Source: Schistocephalus solidus (taxonomy: Eukaryota; Platyhelminthes; Cestoda; Diphyllobothriidea; Diphyllobothriidae). From it: a stretch of 64,000 nt of DNA. This document shows positions 43,601 to 57,058 of the stretch, in pieces. Where the stretch lies: contig WEDG01001475.1 of the NCBI GenBank assembly GCA_017591395.1, forward strand, positions 1 to 64,000. The letters are read 5' to 3'. The position numbers and the translations under genes were made by a program. The notes below the pieces were generated by a model. The model was given only the letters and a program-made list of their open reading frames with translations. It did not search any database and was not told the origin of the DNA. Every line of letters begins with the position of its first letter. Position 1 is the stretch's first letter.

Positions 43601-45034
43601 AATCACATCGTATTTATTTGTTTACTTATGTCCCTCGGGAAGTATACGGTATGGCCACATACATTGCAAAATCGTATGAGCACTATCTGTTAGCTTTTAA
43701 TGACCTACGGGAATATATGATATTCCTTCCTCTGAAGGCATGTAGCTTGTCGACGGAAAACTCTTAATGCAAATGCAACACCAGATCAGGCTCAAAATTA
43801 TTTGGAAATTTCTAAACTTTTTAAAACTTAAATACATCTTTCTCGTTATTATTAAATTTGAAGAAAACGTGATTTTCTAGCAAATTAGTGAAAGCAAGAA
43901 TAATTTTGTTTATTTTCTTCAAAATATATTTACATTTGTAAGGGCATCAAAAATCTATAGAAAAATTCAAACTTTTAAATAGTCATTTTTATCGAGGGAC
44001 ATTTCTCCAGAAGACCGCAAAGACGTTAGTTCAAAAGGTGGCGACCTACTGTGCCTGAAGTCTCGCAGGTTTCTTTTTTCTAAAAAATAAATTTGAAATT
44101 CCTCCAACTTAATCATTCATAATCTATAAGACATGGTAACGGTAGATTATGTACAGCACCAAGAAAAGCCAGAAAACCTAGACTCGTGTAAAACGGGACC
44201 CGCCGTAATGGGGGTTTTAAGGGTAGGGAATTACAGCAGATAATATGAGGTTTATATGGTCATTAAAAAATTGCATGTCTTGTTGTTTCTGTATCAAGTT
44301 TTAAAAGGCTCTAAGAATAAGATGGCGGATTGCAACTTGAAAGCCCTGGCATGACTTCATGGTCGGTTTCACCCACATAGACTTCCATAGACTCCCCGTG
44401 CTTCGACTTCAGTGTTAAAAGGATAGTTGTTCTGGTGTGAAGCATTTGCGAATCACCCACTTTTTCCATCTTCATCCTGGTTTCCTTGGTGCTGTAAATA
44501 GCCTACCGTTACCAAAAGCTATAAAAATTTAGTTAACATTGCATTTGATCGGTTACTGTTCGTAGATATTTAAAAAATGGTTTATCGACATGGAATTGAC
44601 TGTGAAGATATAGTTTTTGGCGGCTTATTTATGGGCTTGGCTGCCTAAAATAGGGAAAAAACGTAATCTAAATTACACAGGTGTAGTTCATGCAAATCAG
44701 TTGATGAATCACGCAAACAATAAAAGGCTGTGCCGGGATCTCATTAAACCAAGCCTTTGTATTTTGCAACAAACCATTCCATCCTAACAGAGTGTTGAGA
44801 TAGCTTTAACGTTTATTCAGATTTGCATAATATACTGTGAGTATCATGGAAAACAGCCTAATGCATGAGTGTCAGACGTCAGCTTACTAAATTGCAGGCA
44901 CAGGGTTGACAAAGACATTCTTCACAGCATTCTATTTAAATGCTAAAGAGTAGAAGTCCTATTGAGAGATAGGAGGATGTAAACAAAGGAAATAAAAGAA
45001 ATTAATTACAAAGTGCAAGTGCATTTTTCACAAA
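43601..45034. other. AT-rich interval without recognised gene
   Basis: About 1.4 kb of AT-rich DNA; the part to about 44,060 may be a longer R2 segment (the GAAGACCGCAAAGACGTTAG motif resembles 29,515-29,560). No gene. Confidence 0.5.
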
Positions 45035-45360
45035 ATTTCTGAGATGCATTTTTGATTGGGAAGGTTAACTTAAGTGAGGTTGTAATATCGATTAACTTGC
45101 AGCAAAATTCAAAGATATTTCAGCCACACCAGGATGACACTTTTTGAATGAAGTCTGGTTAGCCATTTTCAAAAACCAACTTCTGTAAAAAAATTCCTAC
45201 CTAAGTAATATGTAATTTTCTATTTATTTTCACTGTCCTTATTAATGTTGATATATTTTATAGAAAGCGTAGGTAAAAATATTTCCTTCTTGTAGATCTT
45301 TGGTAGCTAGTCACATCTTTTTTCCAATTTCATACTTAAAAGAAGGACATATTTAGATTG
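45035..45360 (+). repeat. AT-rich dispersed repeat R2, copy c
   Basis: Closest to copy d at 60,165-60,440. In order: AATTTCTGAGATGC, TTGATTGGGAAGG, GAGGTTGTAATAT, CACACCAGGATGACACTTTT, TTTGAATGAAGTCTG, TTTTATAGAAAGCGTAGG, CTTCTTGTAGATCTTTGGTA. The match is clear over about 270 bp. Confidence 0.7.
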
Positions 45361-45694
45361 GAAAAATACGTTTTTAACTTCCCGAATCATGCTAAGCCAA
45401 GGCTGTTGGCACGTTTGAATTTAGGGCATGCAGTCAACTAGCTGTATGATTAAAATTTAAGAAAAATTATACATTCCACTTTGGTTTTTATAAAAGATTC
45501 CAGAGTGCTTATAGAATTTGGGAACAAATTTAGTGTATTTTGTATACCTCCTGACGGACATCAAGAAACTTACAAATACGATGCTACTTGAATAAAAACT
45601 GTAGGGTCTTTAAAATCTCATGATTAGTAACTGTTGTGAAAGCTAAACAACCCTATCCTGAGCGTAGGAAAGTAAAAAAGACGAAAATTGCTAC
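45361..45694. other. AT-rich interval without recognised gene
   Basis: Nothing recognised; ends at the 3' terminus of LINE C. Confidence 0.5.
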
Positions 45695-48092
45695 CATGAC
45701 AGTTCGACCGTCGTAGTCCGAAGATGTTCACCTTATGCTCCACGGAAGGGTGGTGCAGGGATAGTGACTTGCACGTGATTTAGTTTAAATAAATAGGAGA
45801 CTTGCGCTGCATCTACCGCACTCTCTCCTCCTCCCCCATCTGAGCCTGGTGTCATGACAGAGCCAAGAAGACCGGAGATGGGAGTATGCGCAGGTGGCTG
45901 GCGTGGCCAGAGCCACCCCTGGGCATACCACCACACCTGGCTAAGATCCCACGGATTGGGAGTGCCATAAAGGCCACATTAAGAAGGAGCCATTACGGCC
46001 TGACTCTCAGTCCACCAGTCAGCCACTCCACACAAAACACACACTGGGCTGACCACGCCGTCCGAGTTATCCCGTCAGTTTGCAACCTTCCAAGCCGCGG
46101 CTTTAGCGCACTGTGAAAGTTTCAAGCGCGTCAGATTGTTTTTAGTGAGGACAATGCGCTGAGCCGTCGACATCACTCTCTACCCCACCCCCACACTCAA
46201 ACCACCATCCGAGTCAGTCAGTTGCCTGATGTGGGAGTGTGCACATTGGCTGACGAGTCGGCGTTCCTTTCTTCGCGCACCACAGCACGACCTGGCCCCC
46301 ATAACGCACACACCAGGATTCACAAAATCAGGGGATATGGAGCAGTCATCGCCGTCTGACTCCCGTCAGCCACTCGAAACACACAGCATATACACTGGCC
46401 GACGGCGTGGTCTGATGAAAGCGTCAGGTTGGCAGCCTTCCAAGCCACAATTTCTATGAAACCATGATATTCACGGGTACATGCTAATGGTGAGGGTGTT
46501 GTCTATGTATTGGTGTAGGCAGTTCGCGCTGATGTGGCTTAGCATCAGTGGTTCACCGCAGGTTGTCGTGGATGCGCATGTGACCGAATAGGCATTTGCG
46601 ATGAGTGAATGGGCGAGGACAATGAGGGTGGCGTGATCCTGTTGGCTTCATAGTTTGCTGCTCCTGTCTTTACTGTCCTTCTCCAAGTAAGTCGGTTCCG
46701 GGAGAGGTCCTCCCCGGTCAACAGGTTTGATCTGCAGTTGCTTCAGGGAGGTCTTCTGAGTGTCCTTGTAGCATCTTATTTGACCCCTTTGTCGACGAGA
46801 ACCCTTGGGGACATCTCCATAACAGAGTCGTTTGGGTAATCGTTCGTCGTCCATCCTCACAAGGTGGCCACTGCATCGCAGTTGCAGTCGTTTCAGCTGA
46901 GTAAAAATGCTGAGAAGGCCTATTCATTCCAACACCTCCGTGTCCGGTATCATGCCTTGCCATGTCAGCTTTAGTATTCTTTGAAGGCAGCTGAGGCAGA
47001 ATTGGTTGAGCTTCCGCACCAGCTTTTGGTAGATCGTCCACGTCTCCGCTCCATACAGCAGCGTCGAAAAGATGACCGCTTTGCGCATCCTGAAGTTGGT
47101 GCTAAAGGTGGAGACTGTGTCGATTCCAGACGACGTACTGCTTGCCTCCAAAGGCTTGGCTGGCTTTGCGACCCGATTAGCGATCTCATCGTCGACTTTG
47201 GTGCTGCGGGAGAGATTGCTGCCCAGGTACGTGAAGGTATCCACAGATTTCAGTTGGGCGACATTGACATTGATGTGAGCTGCGGAGTAGGTGGCATTGG
47301 GCGGTGGCTGATGCATCACAACCGTCCATGCTCCTTTACATTTCCTCTTCTGTCGTTGCATTGAGTGCGCAGTCGTCAGTGAGGAGAAGTTCGTGGATGG
47401 TGGCTGTGGAGACATGCGAGCGGGAGTGCATCCGTCGTTGGTTGAGGAGTCGGCCATCCATCCGGTAGGCGCTGCGGATCCCGGGGGTTTTCGTTACGGT
47501 AGGCGTCCGTTAGCATGGCAGAGAACATGAGACCAAAGAGGGTAGGTGCAAGGACGCAGCCCTGCTTCCCTCCGTTGGTCACTGCGAAGGCCTTTGAGAC
47601 GGCCTCACTGTCCGTTACGCACGCCATAATCCCATCGTGGATTTGAGGTACCATGAGAGGAAATCGCTCAGGACAGCCGAATTTATGCATGATTTTCCAC
47701 AGCCCGTTGCGATTCACGGTGTCATAGGCATTCGTCAGAACCACGAAGGTCGTGTAGAGGTGAGTCCGCATCTCCTGGCACTTCTCTTGCAACAGGTAAG
47801 TGGTGAAGCTCATGTCGATTGTTCCTTGGTTTCGTCGAAAGCCACATTGGCTTTCCGGGATCAGTCCTTGCTCCAGGTGAGCGTTCAGGTGATTGAGAAG
47901 AATGCGGGCGAAGATCTTTCCGACGATGTTCAGCAGCGAGATTCCTCGGTGGTTGTCGCAGGGTTGGCGGTTCCCTTTCTTCTTGCAGAGGTGGACAATG
48001 ATTGCATCCTCGAAAACATGAGGGACTTGCCCTTGGTGCCATATCTCCTGGAAGAGCACTTGCGTCGGTTCATCAGTTGGGGTCCACCATGC
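45695..48092 (-). mobile_element. Zinc-finger LINE C, 5'-truncated
   Basis: Minus-strand copy beginning at 48,092 within the RT domain and ending near 45,695 (TTCGACCGTC-like terminus, as in LINE B). The RT matches LINE D more closely than A or B, so C and D form one subfamily. Most of the zinc-finger region is deleted: the RT tail runs at about 46,640 almost directly into the last finger (46,635-46,570) and the 3'UTR. The 5' breakpoint abuts the left palindrome arm. Confidence 0.8.
46560..48059 (-). pseudogene. LINE C reverse transcriptase
   Basis: The frame 48,059-47,376 carries MLFQEIWHQGQVPHVFEDAI, NHRGISLLNIVGKIFARILL, IPESQCGFRRNQGTIDMSFT, EKCQEMRTHLYTTFVVLTNA (the catalytic Asp of the family's FVDLTKAFD is changed to Val) and FAVTNGGKQGCVLAPTLFGL. 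After a frameshift near 47,400 the active-site region reads FSSLTTAHS in the wrong frame where LLFADDCALN is expected. [20 protein letters not shown] and QFCLSCLQRILKLTWQGMIP follow. Another break leads to MRMDDERLPKRLCYGDVPKG. Inactive copy. Confidence 0.8.
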
Positions 48093-48109
48093 TTGTAATT
48101 CTCAGCATC

Positions 48110-51100
48110 ATGAATGAATGATGAATGACTGTATTCAGTAGACTGAGTTAAGCTTATGTAACTCTCTTGTGTGGTTCAAACCTCGCAAACAAGTTTAACT
48201 ATACACATTTTTCTAGGAAACAATAGACTTAAAATTATTAATGGAGTGTACGGATTTAGATGTCAGTAGTCATACATAGAAAAATTTCAGAACATTAGGG
48301 CGGTTACCGATTATTTATCATTCAGCTTTAAATTATCTTTTCTAAAAAACCTCTATTTTATTTGCATTCTTATTAGTCACAAAAGATAGAGATTTATCGA
48401 AATTACTGGGGAGATTTAAATGCTTACTTGTGGATTATTTACCGAAGTCAGAAAGCCGCTACATCAACCGCTGATTTGTAGAATCTGTGATTTTAAGACG
48501 ATTCAGTACATTGGCTCCCCCGTTTTTAAGTTATCATTTGGAGCCAAAGCATACAAATATATGGGTATGCATAAGCATCAGCCATTAAATACAGGCAGGC
48601 ATTCGGCTGAAGAGGTTAACTGGAGGCTACGTTCATTTTATTACTTTGGTTGATGAACATGAACCCACCGTGTGGCTCAAATTCTTAAGGCAACTTGGGA
48701 GCACTGAGCTGCATATTTTCAGCAAGTGGATTCTGATAAAGTGCAATTTGAAATGGAACTTTGGAGGATAAAACAAAACGTAGCATGATGAAAGGGTTTG
48801 CGTACAGGAAGTTAAAGTACGAATCAGCTGCTGATTTATCTTTGTTAGGATATGAAGTGTCTGAAGCTTGTGGGAAGAATAAGCAAGGCACGAATAGGGG
48901 CGAATAGTATTTCGTGCATTTATTTTGAGGATGGGTTAACTTTGACTGATATTGCACTAACACCTTATGCAATTCGCTGTGTCCAAATTTTGAGCAAATG
49001 AGTTTTATCTACATGACCTCTTCTAGCTCCCTAGACACTCCGATCGTGCTTTCTCTAAGTTTGCGAAGCTCAGGAATTTAGTGTCAGCCCAGTAACGCTA
49101 TCACCGGTTTACGTCAGTTACGAATGCTCCGATCTTCACGACGGGGAATACATGAATCTTCCTTCAAAATGGCGGCCCATCGCAGTTAAAATCATACCTT
49201 CACGAAATCCCCCGATACAGCGTGCACCAGTTAACAATATACATCATGCAAACAAGCTCGATCGAATGCATTTTTTGAACGGTGCAAGTACATTTCAAAC
49301 TAAGTATTCACCATATATTATAAATACACTAGTCACTGGTTAAGGCTGTTCTGTCATTGGGGCCTGAGAAGGCCACTCTGTGGAAGTTTGAATGAAGCAC
49401 GTGAAAGTGCGAGCGCCATGCTCCTATGGATATGCCATTAAAATGGGATTTCCAGATACGAGTTCCCGAAGTTTTTTTTGCTGTTTGCACATTTATATAA
49501 GACTTTAGCAAGGAAATGTGACGAATAAGCATATTCAATCATGCATAGATGACATTCCTCTGCGAGGCTATCGTTTGGGCAATATTCTCAACATAAAATG
49601 CGCTGATTCACAACACATCCTGCCATCTAGCCGTGCAAAATATGGCATTTGTTACCTCCTCAGGCTATGCTTTCGTTTTTTAAAAGTAGGCGAGTAGTGC
49701 TGTCTACTATTTACAGAGGAACATTGCATGGCGTTCGACTGCACATCAGAATCAACGTCACACTGTGACTGACCCATGTTGCCGACGGACAGGAGTAATG
49801 ATGTCGTTAACGGAAGGAAGTACCTTGGCAACATGACCTTCTGAACACAGAAAAAAACAATGGTTTAAACACGTAAGCCCTAAAGGCACGAGGCATTCCC
49901 GTTTAGCATGGATATTGGCATGCAGACCAAGGTAAAAACAGCATACATGTAGCTCAGGCCTAAATAATGGCTGTGGTTTTCCTAACCAGCTGTCATGTGT
50001 GTTGGCTTCGGGACTCCCAGTATATGCGCAACAAGATTGGAGTGAGGCATTGTTCTTACTTCTCTACTAATAGATCAAAGGCATCGAAGACGACCAAACC
50101 AGCCGGACAGTTAATTTTCAGTGGATATCTTCTCAAAGGGGCATCATGGACACGTTTAGGCTAGCATAGACCAAAACGAACGCTTCAAAGAACTCCGAAT
50201 GGCGTCAGTAAGTGCGAAATGTCAGTAGAAGACTGCCAACGTCAATCTCGAGAGCGACAGACGGGTACTAACGAGGTTAACTAGGTGTAAAATGCAACAG
50301 TATCGTTGGCATGATGGCAGAAAAATGGAACAAACCATTGCGCGCTTCCTTGAGGTGTGATCGCCGTAAGTCTTTCTCAAGCCGTTACCAGACTGCATTG
50401 TGTGCAGTGCAGAAGGGATGATGGGAGCAAAACACGTGAAAATTTTGGCGGCATGCCAAATTTAGGAGATTTTTAAACTGTTTTCCTGCATGTTTGGGTA
50501 ATGGAAAGCGCATTGTGCATTCTGTTATCACGGGGATGGTTTTGCTGAGAATTAGAGGGGGAGTTTTGTGAGCCGACTCGATAGACTTTCTAGCGGAGAC
50601 CACGCTGGGTCTTCCCGGGATCCCTAGATGCAAAGTGTGAAAAAACGTCCTTCAAAACTTCCCTCAGGGTTTTGAGAAAGCCTTGTCTCAGAGAAGCTAT
50701 GTGAGAGCTATTCGACGACAAAAATCCCTTTAACGAGTTTTAACTACAGTCAGAGTCCTTCACACCCTTTAAGCGACTTTAAGAGAGGAAAAAGATAACC
50801 CTTTAGGAGCATCATAAAATTAAAAACTCATCCAAGTCTTCAAGATTGAGTGCGAGTGTGACTACCTTTCAGACGCCCTGCGATGTCCGTTGTATGGAAG
50901 AATCTGGCTCGTGCAAAGCAGGTTCCGATATGACTAGTCCAAAGACTTAAACACCGTTTCCATGACCTTCCTTGCTTTACAGCCTAAAGAGCTATGTTGA
51001 CCGCCTTCATACGCGTAAGACGCGCACCTTACCTGTGCTCCTAGCGGCAGATTAGACTGCGTAGTTCTATGGATTCTCCCTCCCCATACATCCCAATGAG

Positions 51101-53566
51101 CTAGTAGCAAACACCTGTAAGACGACCAGACATGTGCGTAAGCAGGCGGATTCTTCAGGCATGATCGGTGATTATTTATTAACCTATCATGTAGGTGCTT
51201 GTGTCTGAATGGGTCAAGAGGTGTCTGCATATTTGAGGACCGTAGGGCACGTGGGAGTAGCTTGAGCTTGGTTGATTGTACCTCCATTCATGTAGCATGG
51301 ATTGCGGGCCATCGATCGTGACGATGGGTGAGTGGGTGGTGTGATCACAATGAGGATATTTTGGCACCTCTTCACACTGCTTTTTGCGGTCCTCGGTCTC
51401 CTGGCGGTGCCCCTGATACGATTATTATGGTGGTGACCGGAAATAGTGACCGTGACTTAAGTAGGTGGAAAAATCAAGAACGTTTAAGAACGGCCGCTGT
51501 GAGGATCGCGATCTGGGTCCTTGATCATTAACTTGCAAAGAAAGCATAGGTATAATCCGAAGTATACTTGTATCGCTTTTTCGACTTCCGCAGACAGAAA
51601 TACGTAGTAAAAGTAAACTGGTATGAAATGATTGATCATGCGGTTACATGCTAAAACCACGACCCCAGTAATTATGGCGACAAACAGTCCGCTGAACTCG
51701 ATGCTGTCCACAGAGAGAACATTTTAATGACTAAGATTCTACTTTTAGCTAATGTCAACGTTCGGGGTATCCGCGACAGACTGGATTGTTAAGGTTAATA
51801 TACCTTAATATGTTCCCTGTAGAAGTGACTTCTTACGCACAGTTGTTGGCTGAGAGCGTTGTCCATCCAGGAAAGCTGATTCCGTATAGTTACTCAAGTG
51901 TAAATTGAAGAAGCAGTCTGTCAGTCTGTCAGTCAGTTAGTTTCATTCTCTTTTTTTCCCGTTTGCCTTTAGTGTTTGGCTTATGGGGCAGGCTTCTTAA
52001 GTTGTAATTAATATTACTATATAAATTGAGGCTGTTTAAAATTCAGTTTACGGCCAGTGGTGACGGAAACGTCGAAGTGGTAAGGGGGAAAGTGATGTCG
52101 AAGTTATGATCTACACAATCACCGAAAAAAAAATAACGTAAGGGCAAAGGCCTTTGCAAGGCTAACAGTAATGTCCATGCAAGTTAATTTTTTCATGGTA
52201 GATTTGACTCAGGAGCCGATAACATGGTTTACGAAATGGAATATTTTTCAGCGTTCTAGTAGGTAAACTGAAGAAATTTAATTAGCTCTCTGCTCTTACC
52301 TTCCTTACAGACCCGATAAGGTACCAGGTTGATGTGCACTTACTCGCCTGGCGTGCGATACTATATGGGCGCCAATGGGGTTGAGAACCATCGCAACTTT
52401 GGAAGGACAAGTCAGAAACTACAAGTTTTTCCAAGCCCACTATTGAACATATTTTTTACGTGTCACTCAATTTGGATGTCATACGCTTGTTAATCATAGG
52501 AAAACCACTGAGCCAGGAAGTCCACTGAAAAGCTGCGAATTTACTCTACCACCCTGATCAACTGTGCAGTTTTTTGTCAGTTCAGTATATTACTCCGAAT
52601 ACATTGCCTACGTACATGCCTATAACCTGGTAGCTTAGTGGATAATACCAGTCTAGCATACTTTCGGAACACAACAGCTTATAAGGTTTTGCTAACTAAC
52701 AGATTAATTTGAGGTTTCTGTGAACATGGGTTCTCTATCTAAATGGCCAGCTAAAGGTTTCATACTAGATTTTAGTTAGAACCTGCCTGCTTTTCACTGA
52801 TAATTTATGAAGAAATTCCGCTTTTAATACCAATGTTAAAGAAAATGGTGGGAAAGCTTGAACGTGACAACCCGACTTCCCTCTTACCATCCTGCTGATA
52901 CTTGCCGCTAATCGTCCCCTTTCTCTCTACCATACCAGCTCCGAAATCCCCTTCCCACCGTCCTATAAATTTGAACATTACCTTAATGACCTGCGAAATA
53001 TCGATACAAGCAAAACTCCACGTACCAGGAAGCAGAGGCGAGAAAGTACACGTAATCGCTGAAACAAGAGTTTAGTGGCCTGACCTTCTAGATTTCTGAT
53101 CAAACTAATCGTCGGAGACAGCATCAGAAATGGGTACTTCCTGCACACGCAGACTGAACTCAACCATTAAGCGTCAGGTAATGTGACCCACGGTCACGGC
53201 AAGAAACGTCTAAATTCGTTTATGGAATCTCTTTCAACTGCGGGCAAAGTAACTTCATCGAAGAAATGGGATAACTACTCTCGTCGCAAATGGTCAAATG
53301 TGCGGCAGCAGTGCGGAGAGCTGGCGCGAAGTCGCAAGTCCCAGCTCATTCGACGGGACCCGGTGACACATTCAACTTGGATTAGGTCAAAATTTCCACG
53401 AGAGGGGGGATCAATCGCGCGAGCCGCAAGCTCATCGAGCAATGATTCACGGGCCCCTATTTATTAAACAAGCCTAATGACCTTACCACTCGATGTTCGT
53501 TACTGAGGTTTAGTTTGGCTAAAGTAATTAGACTGGCGTTTAAAATCCATTTAAACGCAAGGATGA
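48110..53566 (+). repeat. Giant palindrome, left arm
   Basis: About 5.46 kb that reappears as reverse complement at 54,736-60,150. Matching positions sum to about 108,235-108,302 along the whole arm. Examples: 48,420 with 59,815; 49,834 with 58,401; 51,367 with 56,875; 53,183 with 55,116. From about 48,400 inward the arms agree at roughly 95-97% with small indels. From 48,110 to 48,400 agreement falls to about 75-80%. The arm is mostly non-coding and matches no TE protein. It carries about 50 bp (around 52,625-52,672) absent from the right arm. Confidence 0.9.
49656..49840 (-). CDS. Candidate secreted-peptide exon, left arm
   Basis: Mirror of the exon at 58,395-58,579. Polypyrimidine TTTTTTTCTGTGTTCAG precedes 49,840 on the minus strand and GAG|GTAACA follows 49,656. 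The frame starts at 49,834: MLPRYFLPLTTSLLLSVGNM gives a plausible signal peptide (basic start, hydrophobic core), then a Ser/Gln/Cys segment and a basic end KKRKHSLRR. One residue differs from the right-arm version. Without further exons or transcripts this remains a candidate; the frame also runs on to a stop just past the donor. Confidence 0.25.
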
Positions 53567-54735
53567 CACATATTTTACGTTGATATGGAGAAGGAAGCCG
53601 TTTTTGGGGAAAGCAGGTGGACCCAGGCACCAAGATCGCGATTACACCATCGCGAAACGATGGTAATCAGCCTTACCTAAGCCCGTGGCTACTATCAGGT
53701 CCATCCAGAAACTCAAAATTCGGCAGGCCATAATCTCAGGTTGGACTCCTACTTGCGCGCTTTTCAAGTGTTTACAAGAGGGCAAAGGTCATATGCGGTG
53801 GAATGAGACTTCAGAAGTGTAATATCATTAAATCCTTACCCGTGTGAAAATTACGTCTCTTTAGGATAGTGTCAGTAACACCAAGTTTAGGCTTGCGAAA
53901 TGACACTTTGGCGACATGTTTGGCAAACTTTAATCCTCTTTAGCTCCCGGAGTGCATAAACGAAAACGGGGTGGGTGTTCCACGGGGAAAGAATTCTCAC
54001 AAGCAGCTGCCTACTGCCTACATACAGGCATAAGTTCAACTTCGCAGCTGGTAAGATAACTGTTCATTTCGTAAGCCGGACAAACCGAATATCTTTTGAA
54101 GCCTGAACCTCAGATTAGAGCTCAGTCAATCGATATATTTTTCTAACCCTGGTATACAGAGCCCTGAGCAGTCATCTGCAGGTTTGCGACACTGGTAGTT
54201 TGCTGTTACTGATGCCATTTCTTGCGAAGAAGTGCTGTGGGAGTTCAAAAGTTCTGAAAAATAAACAACTCGCTTTGACGCTTCATCTGGCTTCTTCTTT
54301 CTTACTAAACTTATGACCGCGGGAACGCTAACATCCATCTTCATTCGTGAAATTTTATATTTTTGGGATCTGTTAACAAACAGGAACTTCGGAAAAGCTG
54401 TGTATAATTACTATTTTTGTTTAATCAATTCCATCTGCGTGCATTGTCTTGCAAAAGAATATGGCATAACAACTGTAGTTACTTAAGAGTTTAAAACCAA
54501 ATGAGAAGGTTATAGTCATCAGCCAAATGAACCTTGCCAGTAGGCGGGCGTGTCCATGAATCATGGTCGTAAAAACGAGCTTTTGTGGTTAATTTCTGCT
54601 GTATGCTTTCTATATCTTCATCCCTCAACATCTCAGTCTATAAAGACGAGTGCAAGTATGAATCCGCATCGCCAAGGCAATAAAGCTCGGTAAGGATGCC
54701 TTGCATCACCGCCTAACCAGGACATGGGACTAGGA
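53567..54735. other. Palindrome spacer
   Basis: About 1.17 kb of unique DNA between the arms. The best frame (54,126-54,344 minus, 72 codons) has no known domain. No terminal repeats of the spacer itself or RT remains were seen. Confidence 0.6.
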
Positions 54736-56828
54736 TCAGCCTTGCGTGTAAATGGATTTTGAACGCCAGTCTAATTAATTTAGCCAAACTAAGCCTCAGT
54801 AACGAACATCGAGTGGTAAGGTCATTAGGCTTGTTTAATAAATTGGGGCCCGTGAATCATTGCTCGATGAGCTTGCGGCTCGCGCGATTGTCCCCTCTCG
54901 TGGAAATTTTGACCTAATCCGAGTTGAATGTGTCACCGGGTCCCGTCGAATGAGCTGGGACTTGCGACTTCGCGCCAGCTCTCCGCACTGCTGCCGCACA
55001 TTTGACCATTTGCGACGAGAGTAGTTATCCCATTTCTTCGATGAAGTTACTTTGCCCGCAGTTGAAAGAGATTCAATAAACGAATTTAGACGTTTCTTGC
55101 CGTGACCGTGGGTCACATTACCTGACGCTTAATGGTTTAGTTTAGTCTGCGTGTGCAGGAAGTACCCATTTCTGATGCTGTCTCCGACGATTAGTTTGAT
55201 CAGAAATCTAGAAGGTCAGGCCACTTAAACTCTTGTTTCAGCGATAACGTGTACTTCCTCGCCTCTGCTTCCTGGTACTTGGAGTTTTGCTTGTATTGAT
55301 ATTTTGCAGGTCATTAAGGTAATGTTCAAATTTATAGGACGGTGGGAAGGGGATTTTGGAGCTGGTATGGTAGAGAGAAAGGGGACGATTAGCGGCAAGT
55401 ATCAGCAGGATGGTAAGAGGGAAGTCGGGTTGTCACGTTCAAGCTTTCCGACCATTTTCCATAGCATTGGTATTAAAATCAGAATTTCTTCATAAATTAT
55501 CAGTGAAAAGCAGGCAGGTTCTAACTAAAATCTAGTATGAAACCTTTAGCTGGCCATTTAATAGAGAACCTATGTTCACAGAAACCTCAAATTAATCTGT
55601 CAGTTAGCAAAATCTTATAAGCTGTTGTGTTACGACATGTAGGCAATGTATCCGGAGTAATATACTGAACTGACAAAAAACTGCACAGTTGATCAGGGTG
55701 GTAGAGTAAATTCGCAGCTTTTCAGTGGACTTCCTGGCTCCGTGGTTTTCCTATGATTAACAAGCGTATGACATCCAAATTGAGTAACACGTAAAAAATA
55801 TGTTCAATAGTGGGCTTCGAAAAACTTGTAGTTTCTGACTTGTCCTTCCAAAGTTGCGATGGTTCTCAACCCCATTGGCGCCCATATAGTATCGCACGCC
55901 AGGCGAGTAAGTGCACATCAACCTGGTACCCTATCGGTCTGTAAGGAAGGTAAGATCAGAGAGCTAATTAAATTTCTTCAGTTGTCCCACTAGAAATCAG
56001 CAAAATTTTCCATTTCATTAACTAATTTATCGGGTCCTGAGTCAAATCTACCATGAAAAAATTAACTTGCATGGACATTACTGTTAGCCTTACAAGGGCC
56101 TCTGCCCTCACGTTATTTTTCGGTGATTGTGTCGATCATAACTTCGACATCACTTTCCCCCTTACCACTTCGACGTTTCCGTCACCACTGGCCGTAAACT
56201 GAATTTTAAACAGCCTCAATTTATATAGTAATATTAATTACAACTTGAGAAGCCTGCCCCATAAACCAAACACTAAAAGCAAACGGGAAAAAAGAGAATG
56301 AAACTAACCGACTGACAGACTGACAGACTGCTTCTTCAATTTACACTTGAGTAACTATACGGAATCAGCTTTCCTGGATGGACAACGCTCTCAGCCGACA
56401 ACTGTGCGTAAGAAGTTACTTCTACAGGGAACATATTAAGGTATATGAACCTAAAAAATCCACTCTGTCGCGGATACCCCGAACGTTGACATTAGCTAAA
56501 AGTAGAATCTTAGTCATTAAAATGTTCTCTCTGTGGACAGCATCGAGTTCAGCGGACCGTCTGTCGCCATAATTACTGGAGTCGTGGTTTTAGCATGTAA
56601 CCACATGATCAATCATTTCATATCAGTTTACCAACTACGTATTTCCGTCTGCGGTAGTCGACATAGCGATACAAGTATACTTCGGATTATACCTATGCTT
56701 TCTTTTCAAGTTAATGATCAAGGACCCAGATCGCGATCCTCACAGCGGCCGTTCCTAAACGTTCTTGATTTTTCCGCCTACTTAAGTCACGGTCACTATT
56801 TCCGGTCACCACCATAATAATCGTATCA

Positions 56829-57058
56829 GGGGCACCGCCAGGAGACCGAGGACCGCAAAAAGCAGTGTGAAGAGGTGCCAAAATATCCTCATTGTGATCA
56901 CACCACCCACTCACGCATCGTCACGATCGATGGCCCGCAATCCATGCTACATGAATGGAGGTACAATCAACCAAGCTCAAGCTACTCCCACGTGCCCTAC
57001 GGTCCTCAAATATGCAGACACCTCTTGACCCATTCAGACACAAGCACCTACATGATAG
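56829..57058 (+). other. Open, splice-bounded segment in right arm
   Basis: The frame is open from just after TAATAA at about 56,818 to the stop at 57,060: GHRQETEDRKKQCEEVPKYP, HCDHTTHSRIVTIDGPQSML, then a Ser/Tyr/His-rich end. It is bounded by CGTATCAG on the left and ATAG|GTTAAT on the right. The left-arm mirror (about 51,413-51,184 minus) differs at one residue in the aligned part. No polypyrimidine tract precedes the acceptor, so exon status is weak. No domain recognised. Confidence 0.15.

Noticed and set aside
50934..51287. 117-codon frame in the left arm (100 codons in the right arm) as a conserved gene
   Set aside because: Whole-arm nucleotide identity explains its conservation; the C-terminus differs by a stop between arms; no domain or splice support.
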